Of a DNA stretch of 64,000 nt, positions 39,936 through 49,977 are shown piece after piece. This DNA is from Magnetospirillum fulvum. GTDB lineage: Bacteria; Pseudomonadota; Alphaproteobacteria; Rhodospirillales; Magnetospirillaceae. The notes under the pieces are model-generated. The model saw only the letters and a list, made by a program, of their open reading frames with translations, was not told the origin of the DNA and searched no databases. The stretch spans positions 1 to 64,000 of the forward strand of contig NZ_FNWO01000002.1 in NCBI RefSeq assembly GCF_900108475.1, read 5' to 3'. Each line of letters begins with the position of its first letter. Position 1 is the first letter of the stretch. A program made the translations under genes and the position numbers.

Positions 39936-41388
39936 CCCACCCTTCGCGCCCGCGCTGCTGCTGCTCCTGACCGGGGCGGGAGCGGCGTTGGCGCAAGACC
40001 TTCCTCCCCTCGACCCCGGCCTGCGCCTGCGCGAGTTGGAAGCCGAGTTGGACCGCTCTCGCGCCGCCCATGATGAAATCCGCTCCAAGGCCGCCAATCT
40101 GGCCGAGGAAACCGGGCGGCTGCGCGCCGACATGGTCAAGACCGCCCGCGCCGCCCAGGAGAGCGAAGATCTGCTGTCCGAACTCGAATTCCAGCTCGAC
40201 GATTTGCGCGAGCGCGAGGAAAGCCGCTCCGAAGCGCTGAAGCGGCGCTCGCAGCAGATGGTCGGCGTGCTGACCGCGCTCCAACGGCTGGCCTGGCGTC
40301 CGACCGAGGCGCTGATCGCCCAGCCGCAAAGCCCCGCCGACACCGTCCGCTCGGCGATCCTGCTCCGCGCCGCCGTGCCGCAGATCGAGCAATCGGCCCA
40401 CGATCTGCGCGGCGAAATCGATTCGGTCACCCGGCTGCGGGCCGAGATCGGCGAACAGAAAAAGCGGATCGCCGCAACCGCGACCCGGCTGGAGCAGGAG
40501 CACGACCGCCTCAAGGACATGGTCGAGCGCAAAAGTCAGGTCCAGCGCGCCACCGAGGAAGAGCGCCGCTCGGCCGAATTGCGGATGCGCGATCTTGCCG
40601 CCCAGGCCGAGGATCTGCGCGACCTGCTGGCCCGGCTGGAGCAGGAGCGCGAGCGCCGCATCGTCGAGGCCGCCGAAAAGGCCGCCGCCGAAAAAGCCGC
40701 GCGCGAGGCCGAACTGGCCGCGCAAAAAGCCGCGCGCGAGGCCGAACTGGCCGCACAGAAAGCCGCCCGCGAAGCCGAACTGGCCGCACGCCGGGCCGAG
40801 CAGCAGGCCGCCGCCGAGGCGAAAGAACGCGAAAAGGCCCAGGCCCGCGTCGCCCGCGAGGCCGAGATCGCCGCCCAGGCCGAGGCGCGGGAAAAGCAGT
40901 TGATGGCGCAAAAAGCGACGGTCGAGGCCGAGCAGGCCTCACGCGAGGCCGCTGCCTCCCGCCTGACCCGCACCGGCAAGCCGTTCAGCCAGATGCAGGG
41001 GCATCTGCCCTTCCCCGCCCGCGGCAAGGTCGTCGAAGCCTATGGCCAGACCAACGAGGTCGGCCACCAGACCAAGGGCATTTCGATCCAGACCCGCAAG
41101 GGGGCACAGGTGATCGCCCCCCACGATGGGCAGGTTGTGTTCGCCGGACCGTTTCGCGGCTATGGCCTGCTCTTGATCCTGGAACACAGCGAAGGCTATC
41201 ATACCCTGCTCGCGGGACTGGCCCGGGTCGACTCCACCGTCGGCCAGCGGCTGACCGCGGGCGAACCCGTCGGCGTGATGGGACAAGACGACGCCAAACC
41301 CGCCCTCTATCTCGAGCTGCGCCACCATGGCCAGCCGGTCAACCCGTTGCCTTGGCTCATGGCACGAAATAATAAGGCTAGTGGATGA
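39922..41388 (+). CDS. envC: EnvC-like murein hydrolase activator (M23 domain)
   Basis: The 488-residue exported protein has a signal peptide (PALLLLLTGAGAALA), long coiled coils (about 30-345) and a C-terminal LytM/M23 domain. QGHLPFPARGKVVEAYGQ, KGAQVIAPHDGQVVFAG and YLELRHHGQPVNPLPWL show partial loss of the HxxxD zinc ligands, as in EnvC, which activates amidases rather than cutting itself. Three tandem KAAREAELAAQ repeats occur near residue 255. The TTG at 39922, inside gpmI, is the only start that keeps the signal peptide; it is uncertain. Confidence 0.88.
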   Translation: MFRPSPPFAPALLLLLTGAGAALAQDLPPLDPGLRLRELEAELDRSRAAHDEIRSKAANLAEETGRLRADMVKTARAAQESEDLLSELEFQLDDLREREESRSEALKRRSQQMVGVLTALQRLAWRPTEALIAQPQSPADTVRSAILLRAAVPQIEQSAHDLRGEIDSVTRLRAEIGEQKKRIAATATRLEQEHDRLKDMVERKSQVQRATEEERRSAELRMRDLAAQAEDLRDLLARLEQERERRIVEAAEKAAAEKAAREAELAAQKAAREAELAAQKAAREAELAARRAEQQAAAEAKEREKAQARVAREAEIAAQAEAREKQLMAQKATVEAEQASREAAASRLTRTGKPFSQMQGHLPFPARGKVVEAYGQTNEVGHQTKGISIQTRKGAQVIAPHDGQVVFAGPFRGYGLLLILEHSEGYHTLLAGLARVDSTVGQRLTAGEPVGVMGQDDAKPALYLELRHHGQPVNPLPWLMARNNKASG

Positions 41389-42806
41389 TTCGCAAGATTC
41401 TGGTGGCGGCGGGAACCGTCGCCCTGCTGTCCTCGACCGCTCTGGTTCCGGTGGCCGCCGACGCGGCGGAACGCAAGGAGACCTATCGACTTCTCGACCT
41501 CTTCGCCGAAGTCTTCGACAAAGTTCGCACCGAATATGTCGAGCCCGTCAATGACGAGGAACTGATCGAGGCGGCGCTGAACGGGATGCTGTCGTCGCTC
41601 GACCCCCATTCCGGCTATCTCAATCCGAAGAATTCCAAGGACATGGATATCCAGACCCGCGGCGAGTTCGGCGGGCTCGGGCTGGAAGTGACGATGGAAA
41701 ACGGCTGGGTCAAGGTGGTGTCGCCGATCGACGACACCCCGGCCTTCCGCGCCGGATTGCAGCCGGGCGACTTCCTGACCCATCTCGACGGCGAGCCGGT
41801 CCAGGGCCTGTCGCTGACCGACGCGGTCGATCGGATGCGCGGCCCGCCCGGCACCGATATCAAGGTCACCGTTCGCCGCGCCGGGCTCGACCCGTTCGAC
41901 GTCAAGCTGACCCGCGCCGTGATCAAGGTTCAGACCGTCAAGGGACTGGCGTTCGGCGAAATCGGCTATATCCGCATCTCGCAATTCAGCGCCACCACCG
42001 AATCCGACCTGCGCCGGGTGCTGACCCAGGTCCGCAAGGAAATGGGCAAGCCCGCCACCGGCTTCGTGATTGATCTGCGCAACAATCCGGGCGGTCTGCT
42101 CGATCAGGCGGTGTCGGTCTCCGACGACTTCCTCGAACAAGGCGAGATCGTCTCGACCCGGTCGCGCCGTCCCGAGGACACCCAGCGCTACAACGCCCGC
42201 TCGGGCGACATCACCGACGGCCTGCCGCTGGTGGTGCTGATCAATGACGGGTCGGCTTCGGCCTCGGAAATCGTCGCAGGCGCGCTCCAGGATCACAAAC
42301 GGGCGGTGATCCTCGGCACCCGCTCGTTCGGCAAGGGCTCGGTCCAGACCCTGATCCCGCTGCCGGGTCATGGCTCGATCCGCCTGACCACCGCCCGCTA
42401 TTACACGCCCTCGGGCCGCTCGATCCAGGCGGTCGGCATCGAACCCGACATCAAGGTCTACCCCTCGAAGGTCGAGCCGATCGGCGGTGCCGAACGCGAC
42501 CGCCGCAGCGAGGCGTCGTTGCGCAAGGCGCTGCCCAACCCCAACGGCACCCCCTCGCCCGACAAGGACAAAGAGAAAGACAAGGAGAAGGACGCCAAGC
42601 CCGCGCCCGCAGCGAAGCCCGACGCCAAGCCGGATACCAAGCCCGAGGCCAAGCCGGATGCGAAGCCGGATGCCAAGCCGGATGCGAAGCCCGAGACTCC
42701 GCCCGCCCCGGTCAAGCTGGGCGACCCGGCCCAGGATTACCAATTGTCCCGGGCGCTCGACCTGCTGCGCGGCCTGTCGGTCTATCGTCCCCCCGCCACG
42801 CGGTAA
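41385..42806 (+). CDS. ctpA: S41 carboxyl-terminal processing protease
   Basis: The 473-residue periplasmic protease has a signal peptide, a PDZ domain (about 85-170: EFGGLGLEVTMENGWVKVVSPIDDTPAFRAGLQPGD) and the S41 domain with catalytic Ser in INDGSASASEIVAGAL and Lys in GTRSFGKGSVQTL. An unusual Lys-Pro-Asp-Ala tail (KPDAKPDTKPEAKPDAKPDA) separates the domain from a conserved end. The ATG overlaps the envC stop (ATGA). CtpA proteases control cell-wall hydrolases, which fits the neighbours. Confidence 0.95.
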   Translation: MIRKILVAAGTVALLSSTALVPVAADAAERKETYRLLDLFAEVFDKVRTEYVEPVNDEELIEAALNGMLSSLDPHSGYLNPKNSKDMDIQTRGEFGGLGLEVTMENGWVKVVSPIDDTPAFRAGLQPGDFLTHLDGEPVQGLSLTDAVDRMRGPPGTDIKVTVRRAGLDPFDVKLTRAVIKVQTVKGLAFGEIGYIRISQFSATTESDLRRVLTQVRKEMGKPATGFVIDLRNNPGGLLDQAVSVSDDFLEQGEIVSTRSRRPEDTQRYNARSGDITDGLPLVVLINDGSASASEIVAGALQDHKRAVILGTRSFGKGSVQTLIPLPGHGSIRLTTARYYTPSGRSIQAVGIEPDIKVYPSKVEPIGGAERDRRSEASLRKALPNPNGTPSPDKDKEKDKEKDAKPAPAAKPDAKPDTKPEAKPDAKPDAKPDAKPETPPAPVKLGDPAQDYQLSRALDLLRGLSVYRPPATR

Positions 42807-42870
42807 GGACGCTTGACCCGACCGGACTGACCATCCGCGGCGGCGGCCGAAACAGAGGGACCAAACGATT

Positions 42871-42909
42871 CCTAGGGCGATATTCGACGCGGTCGGATAT
42901 CGCCCTAGG
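42871..42909. repeat. 13-bp perfect inverted repeat between ctpA and yibQ
   Basis: CCTAGGGCGATAT (42871-42883) and ATATCGCCCTAGG (42897-42909) flank a 13-nt loop. No T-tract follows, so it does not look like an intrinsic terminator. It lies 21 nt before the yibQ ATG. Confidence 0.8.
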
Positions 42910-42929
42910 CGCACGGAACGGACGCACCA

Positions 42930-44318
42930 ATGGCCAAACGCCGTTATGACGATCTGGATGACGAGGATGACGAGGACGTTCTCTCGACCTCCATCCCGGT
43001 CGCGGCCCCGCCGCCGCGACGGCGGCTTCCTCTGCGCCCGCTGCTGATCGGATCGCTGGTGCTGGCTCTGGGCGGCGGCTTGGGGACAGGACTTTACCTC
43101 CTCACCTCCTACCAGTACGACGCCCGCTCCCTGATCGGTCTGCTTGATATCGGCGATACCGGCCCGCGTCTGTCGATGCAATTGCCCGGACCGGGCGAGG
43201 TGCCCCGCCCCGCGCCCTCCGGCGGCGGTTTGCTGACCCCGCCCGGCGCCCCCGCCCGAGACGAGACGGCCTCCGCCGATCCGTCCGCATCCGTAACGAA
43301 TTCGGCTCCGCCTCCGACCGCTTCGGTCCCCGCCCCCGCCGCCGCCCCGACGATGGCAGCGCCCCCGGCTCCGCTTGCCACGCCCGCGACACCCCCGGCC
43401 CCGTCATCGCCCCCCGGTCGCAGCGCCAGCCGAGCCGATCCCAACGCGATCCCGCCCCAGCCCTCGCCCCGCACCGCCGACAAGCCGCCCAGCTACGATT
43501 CGCTGCCGGAAATCAAGGGCGACCCCAAGCCGCTCGCCTCGGCCCCGTTGCGGGACATGCTGAAGAAAAGTCAGGCGGGCGACCTTCCTGTCCCCGGACC
43601 CGATGGCCGCCAGCCCTGGCAGGTCTATGCCCGACCCTGGGCCGATCCCGCCAATCGGGGCAAGGTGGCGGTGGTGGTGATTGATCTTGGTCTCGACCGC
43701 GTTGCCACCGACGCGGCGATTTTGCGCCTGCCGCCCGAGGTTACCCTCGCCTTCAGCCCCTATGCCGCCAATCTCGACAAGTGGATCCGAAAGGCCCGCG
43801 ACCACGGCCACGAAGTGTTGATGGTCGTCCCCACCGAATCCGAAGGGCCCGCCGCGCCCGATCCCGGCCCGTTCGGTCTGGTCGCCGCCGCCACGCCCGA
43901 GGCCAATCTTGGTCGCCTGGAAACGGTGATGGCCCGCGGACCGGGAGCGGCCGGACTGGTGATGATGGGCGAGACCTTCGCCGCCGCACCGCAAATCTCG
44001 GGCGTGTTCGCCGCCGTCCGCGAACACGGATTGCTGTTCGTTGGCCCCGGAGCCGCCGCTCCGGCCCGCACCCCGGCGCTGGCCCGCATCACCACACTCA
44101 TCGACCGCGACCTTTACCGCGAAGCGATCGACATCCGCCTTAACCAAGCCGTTGTCTCCGCCCGCGTCCAGGGCCGGGCGGTCGCGTTGGTGCAGCCCCG
44201 ACCGCTGTCGTTCGAGCGTCTCGCCGGTTGGCTGGGCACCCTGTCCGCCAACGGCGTCGTGTTGACCCCCGTCTCCGCCCTGGTGACGCCGCCGCCCGCC
44301 CCTCCCGCCAAGCCCTGA
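42930..44318 (+). CDS. Divergent polysaccharide deacetylase (YibQ/DUF610 family)
   Basis: The 462-residue protein has a cytosolic acidic N-terminus (YDDLDDEDDEDV), one membrane segment (about 32-57) and a Pro/Ala-rich linker of about 100 residues. The periplasmic deacetylase-like domain reads KVAVVVIDLGLDRVATDAAILRLPPEVTLAFSPYA, GHEVLMVVPTESEG and GPGAAGLVMMGETFAA. The usual metal ligands of NodB-type enzymes appear poorly kept, so catalysis is uncertain. It belongs to the conserved gpmI-envC-ctpA-yibQ-rppH order. Confidence 0.85.
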   Translation: MAKRRYDDLDDEDDEDVLSTSIPVAAPPPRRRLPLRPLLIGSLVLALGGGLGTGLYLLTSYQYDARSLIGLLDIGDTGPRLSMQLPGPGEVPRPAPSGGGLLTPPGAPARDETASADPSASVTNSAPPPTASVPAPAAAPTMAAPPAPLATPATPPAPSSPPGRSASRADPNAIPPQPSPRTADKPPSYDSLPEIKGDPKPLASAPLRDMLKKSQAGDLPVPGPDGRQPWQVYARPWADPANRGKVAVVVIDLGLDRVATDAAILRLPPEVTLAFSPYAANLDKWIRKARDHGHEVLMVVPTESEGPAAPDPGPFGLVAAATPEANLGRLETVMARGPGAAGLVMMGETFAAAPQISGVFAAVREHGLLFVGPGAAAPARTPALARITTLIDRDLYREAIDIRLNQAVVSARVQGRAVALVQPRPLSFERLAGWLGTLSANGVVLTPVSALVTPPPAPPAKP

Positions 44319-44340
44319 TTCGAACGGAAAGACCCAACCG

Positions 44341-44823
44341 ATGACGCCGCTCCCCTATCACGACCGCCCCTATCGCCCCTGCATCGGTCTGGTGCTGCTG
44401 AACCGGGCCGGGCTGGCCTTTATCGCCCGCAGACTGGACACCCCGGATTCGTGGCAGTTCCCCCAAGGCGGCATCGACGAGGGCGAAGCCCCCGAAACCA
44501 CCCTGCTGCGCGAGATGAAAGAGGAAATCGGCACCGATTCGGCCAAGATCATCGCCCGGACTGCCGGATGGATCAGCTATGACTTGCCGTTCGATCTGGC
44601 CGACCGTTGCTGGAAGGGCAAGTATCGCGGCCAGAAGCAGATCTGGTTCTGTGCCCGCTTCACCGGGTCCGATGCCGAGATCGACCTCGCCACCGAACAC
44701 CCGGAATTCGACGCGTGGCGCTGGATTCCGCTGGGCGAGGTTCCCGACCTGATCGTTCCGTTCAAGCGGCCGCTGTACGATCAGGTGGTGGCCGAGTTCC
44801 TGCCGCTGGCGGTGCCGGTTTAG
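44341..44823 (+). CDS. rppH: RNA pyrophosphohydrolase
   Basis: Removes pyrophosphate from mRNA 5' ends to start decay. The 160-residue protein has the Nudix box GGIDEGEAPETTLLREMKEEIG and RppH features RPCIGLVLLNRAGLAFIARR and KYRGQKQIWFCARFTG. It starts 23 bp after yibQ. The stop is followed within 6 nt by the multi-hairpin element. Confidence 0.95.
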   Translation: MTPLPYHDRPYRPCIGLVLLNRAGLAFIARRLDTPDSWQFPQGGIDEGEAPETTLLREMKEEIGTDSAKIIARTAGWISYDLPFDLADRCWKGKYRGQKQIWFCARFTGSDAEIDLATEHPEFDAWRWIPLGEVPDLIVPFKRPLYDQVVAEFLPLAVPV

Positions 44824-44828
44824 TCTCC

Positions 44829-45120
44829 CGTGAAAAAGTCCCTCGCTATCGCTCGGTGTACTTTTTCCCGTTGGATTAATAAGGAGAAAAATGGGCTAGG
44901 GGCGGCCCAGCGCCCATTTTTCGTGTTGTCTGCTTCACCAGCCTTGCGCCGCTTAAGCGCGCAAAGCTGGTGAAATCCAGCCTCCGAAGCCGTGGGCGTC
45001 GCCCATCGGCCTCGGAGGGAACCAAATCCATCCCCGCGCGGAAAGCTTGATTGAGCACGGGGATTCTTTTTGAACCGGGGAAAAGTACACTGAGGCCAAA
45101 GGCCGAAGGACTTTTTCACG
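44829..45120. mobile_element. 292-bp multi-hairpin element with terminal inverted repeats (MITE-like)
   Basis: The left end CGTGAAAAAGTCC...GTGTACTTTTTCCCG (44829-44870) is inverted at the right end (45076-45120). Inside are four further hairpins: AAAAATGGGC (44887) with GCCCATTTTT (44912); TTCACCAGC (44934) with GCTGGTGAA (44966); CCTCCGA (44981) with TCGGAGG (45012); ATCCCCG (45030) with CGGGGAT (45058). No credible gene is inside. It fills the convergent gap between rppH and the histidine phosphatase gene and may also terminate both. Confidence 0.8.
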
Positions 45121-45165
45121 AACGACGGTTTAGACACCGGCGGCACCGCCGAAGCGGACCCTGCC

Positions 45166-45774
45166 CTACCCGCAGGAAATCCGCTCGACGGTTCCGTTGC
45201 TTAACCGGAACAAAGCGTTCTGGGGCGATTCGCCCTGCATCGCCTCGTCTGGGTCCTGTCCAAGATACAGCCCGCGCAGGACACGACCGGCGATGCCGTG
45301 GCTGATCGCCACCACCTTTTCCTCCGGCCCAACCGACGCCAACCAATCGGACAACCGGGCCGACAGGGCGGCGTGGGTTTCGCCGCCCGGAGCCTTGAAA
45401 GCCCAGTGATCGAGGCCGCGTCCCCGCGTCAAAACGGGATCGCGGGCGGTCAGTTCGGCCTTGGTCAGCCCGGAGAACGATCCGGTATCGATCTCGGCCA
45501 GCCGGGGATCGAAGGTGATGGTGCGGAAATCGAGCCCGGCAATCTCGGCAATGATCCCGGTGGTCCGGACGCAACGCCCAAGCGGACTTGAGGTCACCCG
45601 CCAGCCGGTGCCATCGCCGATCAGACGGGCGATGGTGCGACCGGCCCGGCGGGCCTGTTCGACTCCGTCCGGGGTCAGGGGCGAATCGCGATGCCCCTGC
45701 ACCCGGCCCTCCCGGTTGGACAGAGTCTCGCCGTGACGGATCAACAGGATGGTCGGCCCCGCCGCCTTGGTCAT
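45166..45774 (-). CDS. Histidine phosphatase-family protein
   Basis: The 202-residue protein has the catalytic LIRHGETLSNREGRVQGHRDSPLTPDG, RVTSSPLGRCVRTTGI, the conserved Glu in DPRLAEIDTGSFSG, and VVAISHGIAGRVLRGLYLG. It could act as a phosphoglycerate-mutase-like or cobalamin (CobC-like) phosphatase; the substrate cannot be told from sequence and no cob genes are nearby. The start overlaps the pheT stop by 4 nt, so it is in the rplT-pheST transcript. Confidence 0.87.
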   Translation of the reverse strand: MTKAAGPTILLIRHGETLSNREGRVQGHRDSPLTPDGVEQARRAGRTIARLIGDGTGWRVTSSPLGRCVRTTGIIAEIAGLDFRTITFDPRLAEIDTGSFSGLTKAELTARDPVLTRGRGLDHWAFKAPGGETHAALSARLSDWLASVGPEEKVVAISHGIAGRVLRGLYLGQDPDEAMQGESPQNALFRLSNGTVERISCG

Positions 45775-48167
45775 CCGCGCAACTCGCCGCCAGTGGCCTT
45801 GACGACGGCCTGGACGATCCGGGTCGAGACCGCCTCGATCTCCTCGTCGGTCAGGGTCCGTTCGGTCGGCTGCAAGGTGACGCTGATCGCCAGCGACTTC
45901 TTGCCCTCGGGGAGGTGAGTCCCTTCGTACAGATCGAACACGATCACGTCGGCAACCAAAGCCTTGTCGGCATTGCGGGCGGCGCGAACCACCTGCTCGG
46001 CGGCGACTTTGCTGTCGAGGATGAAGGCGAAATCGCGCTCGAGCGGCTGGAACGCCGACGCCTTCAGCAAAGGCCGCGCCCGGCTGGGCTTGGCCTTGGC
46101 GGGCGGCAACGCCTCGACGAACAATTCGAACCCGACCAGCGGACCCTTGACGTCAAGCGCGGCCAACACCGCCGGATGCAGTTCGCCGAAAAAGCCAACC
46201 GGCTTGTTGCCAAGGCGTAATGTTCCCGCCCGGCCGGGATGATACCAGGACGGCGCTTCGGCGATGGTCTGGAAGCCGTCGGGGCTGAGCCCGGTTGCCG
46301 CGATCGCCGCCAGCAAATCGGCCTTGGCGTCGAAGGCATCGACCGCGCGCGGCGCGCCGGTCCAGTGGCGGGCGGCGGTTTTGCCGACCCGCAGGCCGCC
46401 CGCGACCAGCCGCTGCTGACCCGGTTCCGGCCCGTCGAATTGCGGCCCGATCTCGAACAGACCGAAATCGCGCAAGCCCCGATCGAGGTTGCGCCCCACC
46501 GCCGCGACCAGATTGGGCAGCACCGAGGGACGCATCGCGTCAAGGTCGGCCGAAATCGGATTGGCCAGTTGCAGCGCGTCGCTGCCACCACCGAACCAGG
46601 CGGCCTGGGCCTGGGGCAGGAACGACCAGGTGACGGTCTCGATCAGCCCGCGCGAGGCCAACTGACGCCGCACCCAACCGACCCGGCGCTGGGCCGGGGT
46701 CAGGATCGGCTTCGGCATCGGGTTGCGCGGCAACGGCACCGCCGGAATGGAGTCGAAGCCGGTGATACGGACGATTTCCTCGACCAGATCCTGCTCGCCA
46801 CCGATATCGGCCCGCCAGGACGGCGGATTGACCAGCAGCCCGTCGTCATGTTCGGCGACGGCGCAGCCCAGCGCGTGCAGGATCGCTTCCTGCCGCTCGA
46901 TCGTGACCTCGACCCCGCCCAGGGCGGCAACGCGGCCGGGACGCAGCACGATCGATTTCTGCCAATCGGGCTCGGTTCCGGCGATCACCGGCTCGGACGC
47001 CTCGCCGCCGCACAGATCGAGAATCATCCGGGTGGCGAGTTCCATCGCCGGAACGACGAAGGCAGGATCGACCCCGCGTTCGAAGCGGAAGCGGGCGTCG
47101 GACAGGATGTCGAGGCGACGACCGGTGGTCGCGGTCCGGGCCGGATCGAACCACGCCGCTTCGAGGAAAACGGAACTGGTGGTATCGGCGCAGCCGGTCG
47201 GCTCGCCGCCGATCACCCCGGCCAGACCAAGCGCGCCGGATTCGTCGGCGATCACCGTCATCGTCTCGTCGAGCGTATAGGTCTTGCCGTTCAGCGTCGC
47301 CAGCGTCTCGCCGGGCCGGGCCATCCGGGCCGAGATGTTGCCCTTGATCCGGTCGGCGTCGAACACATGCAGCGGCCGGTTGAGGTCGTAGGTGAAGAAA
47401 TTGGTGATATCGACCAGGGTCGAGATCGAGCGAATCCCGATCGCGGCCAGACGATCCTTCAGCCATTGCGGGCTGTCGCCATTGGTGACGCCGCGAATAA
47501 AGCGACCGGCGAACAGCGGGCAGGCCGAAGCCGTTTCGGGAGCGAAATCAAGGCTGACCCCGATCGGGCTGGCGAAGCTGCCCGCCACCGGCTCGACCGA
47601 CAGCGGCACCAGCCGCCCCAGACCGGCGGCGGCGAGATCGCGGGCGATGCCGCGCACGCCCAGGCAATCGGCCCGGTTGGGGGTGACCGAGATGTCGATC
47701 ACCGGATCGAACGACATCACATCGAGCAGCGCCGCCCCGACCTCGAACGCCTCGTCGAGTTCGGCAATGCCGTCATGCTCTTCGCCCAGCGCCAGTTCGC
47801 GCCACGAGCACATCATGCCCTGGCTTTCGACGCCGCGGACATTGCCCTTCTTCAAGGGCTCGCCGGTGACCGGAATCAGGATGCCGGGCTGGGCCAGGAT
47901 CACCTTGATCCCGGCCCGCGCGTTGGGGGCGCCGCACACCACCTGGATCGTCGCCGACCCGGTGGCGACGGTGCAGATTTGCAGCCGGTCGGCGTTGGGA
48001 TGACGCTCGGCCGACAGGATATGGCCGACGATGAAGCCGGACAGACGGCGGGCAGGGTCTTCGACCGCTTCGACCTCAAGACCGATCGCGGTCAGCGTCG
48101 CAACGATCTCATCCAGGCTCGCGTCGGTCGCGAGATGGGACTTCAGCCAGGACAGCGAGAATTTCAT
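45771..48167 (-). CDS. pheT: Phenylalanyl-tRNA synthetase beta subunit
   Basis: The 798-residue protein has the N-terminal EMAP-like tRNA-binding domain ([23 protein letters not shown]...VVCGAPN), B3/B4 editing ([23 protein letters not shown]), B5 and a C-terminal anticodon-binding domain ([18 protein letters not shown]). ATG at 48167 ([12 protein letters not shown]) overlaps the pheS stop. Confidence 0.97.
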   Translation of the reverse strand: MKFSLSWLKSHLATDASLDEIVATLTAIGLEVEAVEDPARRLSGFIVGHILSAERHPNADRLQICTVATGSATIQVVCGAPNARAGIKVILAQPGILIPVTGEPLKKGNVRGVESQGMMCSWRELALGEEHDGIAELDEAFEVGAALLDVMSFDPVIDISVTPNRADCLGVRGIARDLAAAGLGRLVPLSVEPVAGSFASPIGVSLDFAPETASACPLFAGRFIRGVTNGDSPQWLKDRLAAIGIRSISTLVDITNFFTYDLNRPLHVFDADRIKGNISARMARPGETLATLNGKTYTLDETMTVIADESGALGLAGVIGGEPTGCADTTSSVFLEAAWFDPARTATTGRRLDILSDARFRFERGVDPAFVVPAMELATRMILDLCGGEASEPVIAGTEPDWQKSIVLRPGRVAALGGVEVTIERQEAILHALGCAVAEHDDGLLVNPPSWRADIGGEQDLVEEIVRITGFDSIPAVPLPRNPMPKPILTPAQRRVGWVRRQLASRGLIETVTWSFLPQAQAAWFGGGSDALQLANPISADLDAMRPSVLPNLVAAVGRNLDRGLRDFGLFEIGPQFDGPEPGQQRLVAGGLRVGKTAARHWTGAPRAVDAFDAKADLLAAIAATGLSPDGFQTIAEAPSWYHPGRAGTLRLGNKPVGFFGELHPAVLAALDVKGPLVGFELFVEALPPAKAKPSRARPLLKASAFQPLERDFAFILDSKVAAEQVVRAARNADKALVADVIVFDLYEGTHLPEGKKSLAISVTLQPTERTLTDEEIEAVSTRIVQAVVKATGGELRG

Positions 48168-49240
48168 CGGGTCAGCCCCCCCGAAAGCGTGGGAACGTCG
48201 AGCGGCAGGAAGCCGTAATGGCGCAGCCAGCGCAAATCGGAATCGAAGAAGGTGCGCAGATCGGGAATGCCGTATTTCAGCATCGCCAGCCGCTCGACCC
48301 CCATGCCGAAGGCGAAGCCCTGGTACTCGTCGGGGTCGATGCCGCAATTCCGCAGCACGTTGGGATGAACCATCCCGCTGCCCAGCACTTCGAGCCAGCC
48401 CGCGCCGGGGCCGATCCGAAGTTCACCGCCTTCGCGCGAGCAGCCGATATCGACCTCGGCCGACGGCTCGGTGAAGGGGAAGAAGCTGGGACGGAAGCGG
48501 ACCGGAACGTCATCGACCTCGAAGAAGGCGCGGACGAATTCGATCAGACAGCCCTTCAGATGGCCCATATGGGTGGTCTTGTCGATCACCAGACCCTCGA
48601 CCTGATGGAACATCGGGGTGTGGGTCATATCGGAATCGCACCGATAGGTCCGGCCGGGAACGATGACCCGGATCGGCGGCTTCTCGCTCAGCATGGTGCG
48701 GATCTGCACCGGCGAGGTATGGGTCCGCAGCAGATGGCGGCCGCCGTCTTCGCGCTCGCCGAAATAGAAGGTGTCATGCATCTGCCGGGCGGGATGCTCG
48801 GGCGGGATGTTGAGCGCGGTGAAATTGTGGAAATCGTCCTCGATATCCGGACCTTCGGCGATCGCGAAGCCCATCTGGGCGAAGATCTGGGTGATCTCCT
48901 CGATCGTCTGGCTGATCGGGTGGACGCGGCCCTGGCTCTCGGGACGGGGCGGCAGGGTGACGTCGATCCGTTCCCGCGCCAGCCGTTCGTTCAGCGCCTG
49001 GGCTTCCAGGGCGGCACGAGCGCTCTCCAGAGCGGCCGCGACCTCGTCGCGGGCGACGTTCAGCACCGCGCCAGCGGTCTTGCGCTCGTCCGGGCTCATC
49101 GCGCCCAACGACTTCATCAGCCCGGAAATGCTGCCTTTCTTGCCGAGCGCCGCGACGCGGGCGGCCTCAAGCTGCTCCAGGCTCGTTGCCGCCGCGATGG
49201 CGGCAAGCGCCTCGGCGCGCAGTCGATCCAGATCGTGCAT
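48164..49240 (-). CDS. pheS: Phenylalanyl-tRNA synthetase alpha subunit
   Basis: The 358-residue class II catalytic subunit has an N-terminal coiled coil ([36 protein letters not shown]). Motif 2 is around [24 protein letters not shown], with [16 protein letters not shown], and motif 3 is [17 protein letters not shown]. The ATG at 49240 is conserved in the family. An attenuator-like hairpin lies between rplT and pheS. Confidence 0.97.
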   Translation of the reverse strand: MHDLDRLRAEALAAIAAATSLEQLEAARVAALGKKGSISGLMKSLGAMSPDERKTAGAVLNVARDEVAAALESARAALEAQALNERLARERIDVTLPPRPESQGRVHPISQTIEEITQIFAQMGFAIAEGPDIEDDFHNFTALNIPPEHPARQMHDTFYFGEREDGGRHLLRTHTSPVQIRTMLSEKPPIRVIVPGRTYRCDSDMTHTPMFHQVEGLVIDKTTHMGHLKGCLIEFVRAFFEVDDVPVRFRPSFFPFTEPSAEVDIGCSREGGELRIGPGAGWLEVLGSGMVHPNVLRNCGIDPDEYQGFAFGMGVERLAMLKYGIPDLRTFFDSDLRWLRHYGFLPLDVPTLSGGLTR

Positions 49241-49268
49241 CGGTCCGTTTCCTCTGCTTAAGACGCGA

Positions 49269-49301
49269 AGAGGGGCCGCACCCCAATGGGCGGGCCCCTC
49301 T
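49269..49301 (-). terminator. Hairpin between rplT and pheS (terminator or attenuator)
   Basis: AGAGGGGCC pairs with GGCCCCTCT around a 15-nt loop, 28 nt after the rplT stop and 29 nt before the pheS start. Downstream on the minus strand is TCGCGTCTTAAG, without a clear U-run. It may reduce read-through from the ribosomal-protein genes into pheST. I found no Phe-rich leader peptide. Confidence 0.55.
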
Positions 49302-49328
49302 CCTAACCATCGCTCCCCATGGGGAACC

Positions 49329-49685
49329 CTACCGGAGGGCGGCCTGAGCCTTTTCCACCAGCGAGCGGAACGCCTCGGGCTCGCGGATGGCGATGTCCGA
49401 CAGCACCTTGCGGTCAAGGGCGATGCCGGCCTTCTTCAGACCATCCATGAAGCGCGAATAGGGCAGGCCATAGGCGCGCGACCCGGCGTTGATACGCTGA
49501 ATCCACAAAGCGCGGAAATTGCGCTTCTTGGCGCGACGGTCGCGGTAGGCGTAACTCAGCGCCTTCTCGACCTTTTCGATCGCGACGCGGAAGCAGGTGC
49601 TGGCGCGGCCACGGTAGCCCTTGGCGAGCTTCAGAATCTTGCGGTGACGAGCGTGGGTCGTCACGCCTCTCTTGACGTGCGCCAT
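49329..49685 (-). CDS. rplT: 50S ribosomal protein L20
   Basis: 118 residues: [70 protein letters not shown] is typical of L20, which binds 23S rRNA early in assembly and often represses its own operon. It is 3 bp after rpmI. Confidence 0.98.
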   Translation of the reverse strand: MAHVKRGVTTHARHRKILKLAKGYRGRASTCFRVAIEKVEKALSYAYRDRRAKKRNFRALWIQRINAGSRAYGLPYSRFMDGLKKAGIALDRKVLSDIAIREPEAFRSLVEKAQAALR

Positions 49686-49688
49686 GGG

Positions 49689-49892
49689 TTAGACTCCGTT
49701 CGGCAGGTAGAACTTCTTGACATTGTCCCCGTCCGACTTGAACAGGACGAAGGTGCCGCGCGCCTGGCGCTTCATCTTCTGGGACTTGGCGGAGAGGCAG
49801 TGCCGCTTGAAGGCGACGTTGCCCTTAACCTTGCCGCTGCCGGTGATGCGGAACCGCTTCTTGGCCGCACTCTTGGTCTTCATCTTGGGCAT
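49689..49892 (-). CDS. rpmI: 50S ribosomal protein L35
   Basis: 67 residues starting [31 protein letters not shown], the standard L35 sequence. ATG at 49892 follows AAGGAAAG. infC, which precedes rpmI in most bacteria, is absent, as in many Alphaproteobacteria. Confidence 0.97.
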   Translation of the reverse strand: MPKMKTKSAAKKRFRITGSGKVKGNVAFKRHCLSAKSQKMKRQARGTFVLFKSDGDNVKKFYLPNGV

Positions 49893-49927
49893 TTTCGCTT
49901 TCCTTGATCTAAAGCGTTTATAGATAA

Positions 49928-49966
49928 GCGCGCGGCAAGGCAGCCCTGACGGCCTTGTCCGCGCGG
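49928..49966 (-). promoter_or_regulatory. Leader hairpin of rpmI-rplT mRNA
   Basis: CGCGCGGACAAGGC pairs imperfectly with GCCTTGCCGCGCG, close to the predicted 5' end of the transcript and 35 nt before the rpmI start. Its position suits L20 autoregulation. It does not obviously match the described L20 leader classes. Confidence 0.45.
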
Positions 49967-49977
49967 AGAAGGGGACG

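Noticed and set aside
49241-49328. Phe-rich leader peptide controlling pheST
   Set aside because: No short frame with consecutive Phe codons lies before the hairpin.
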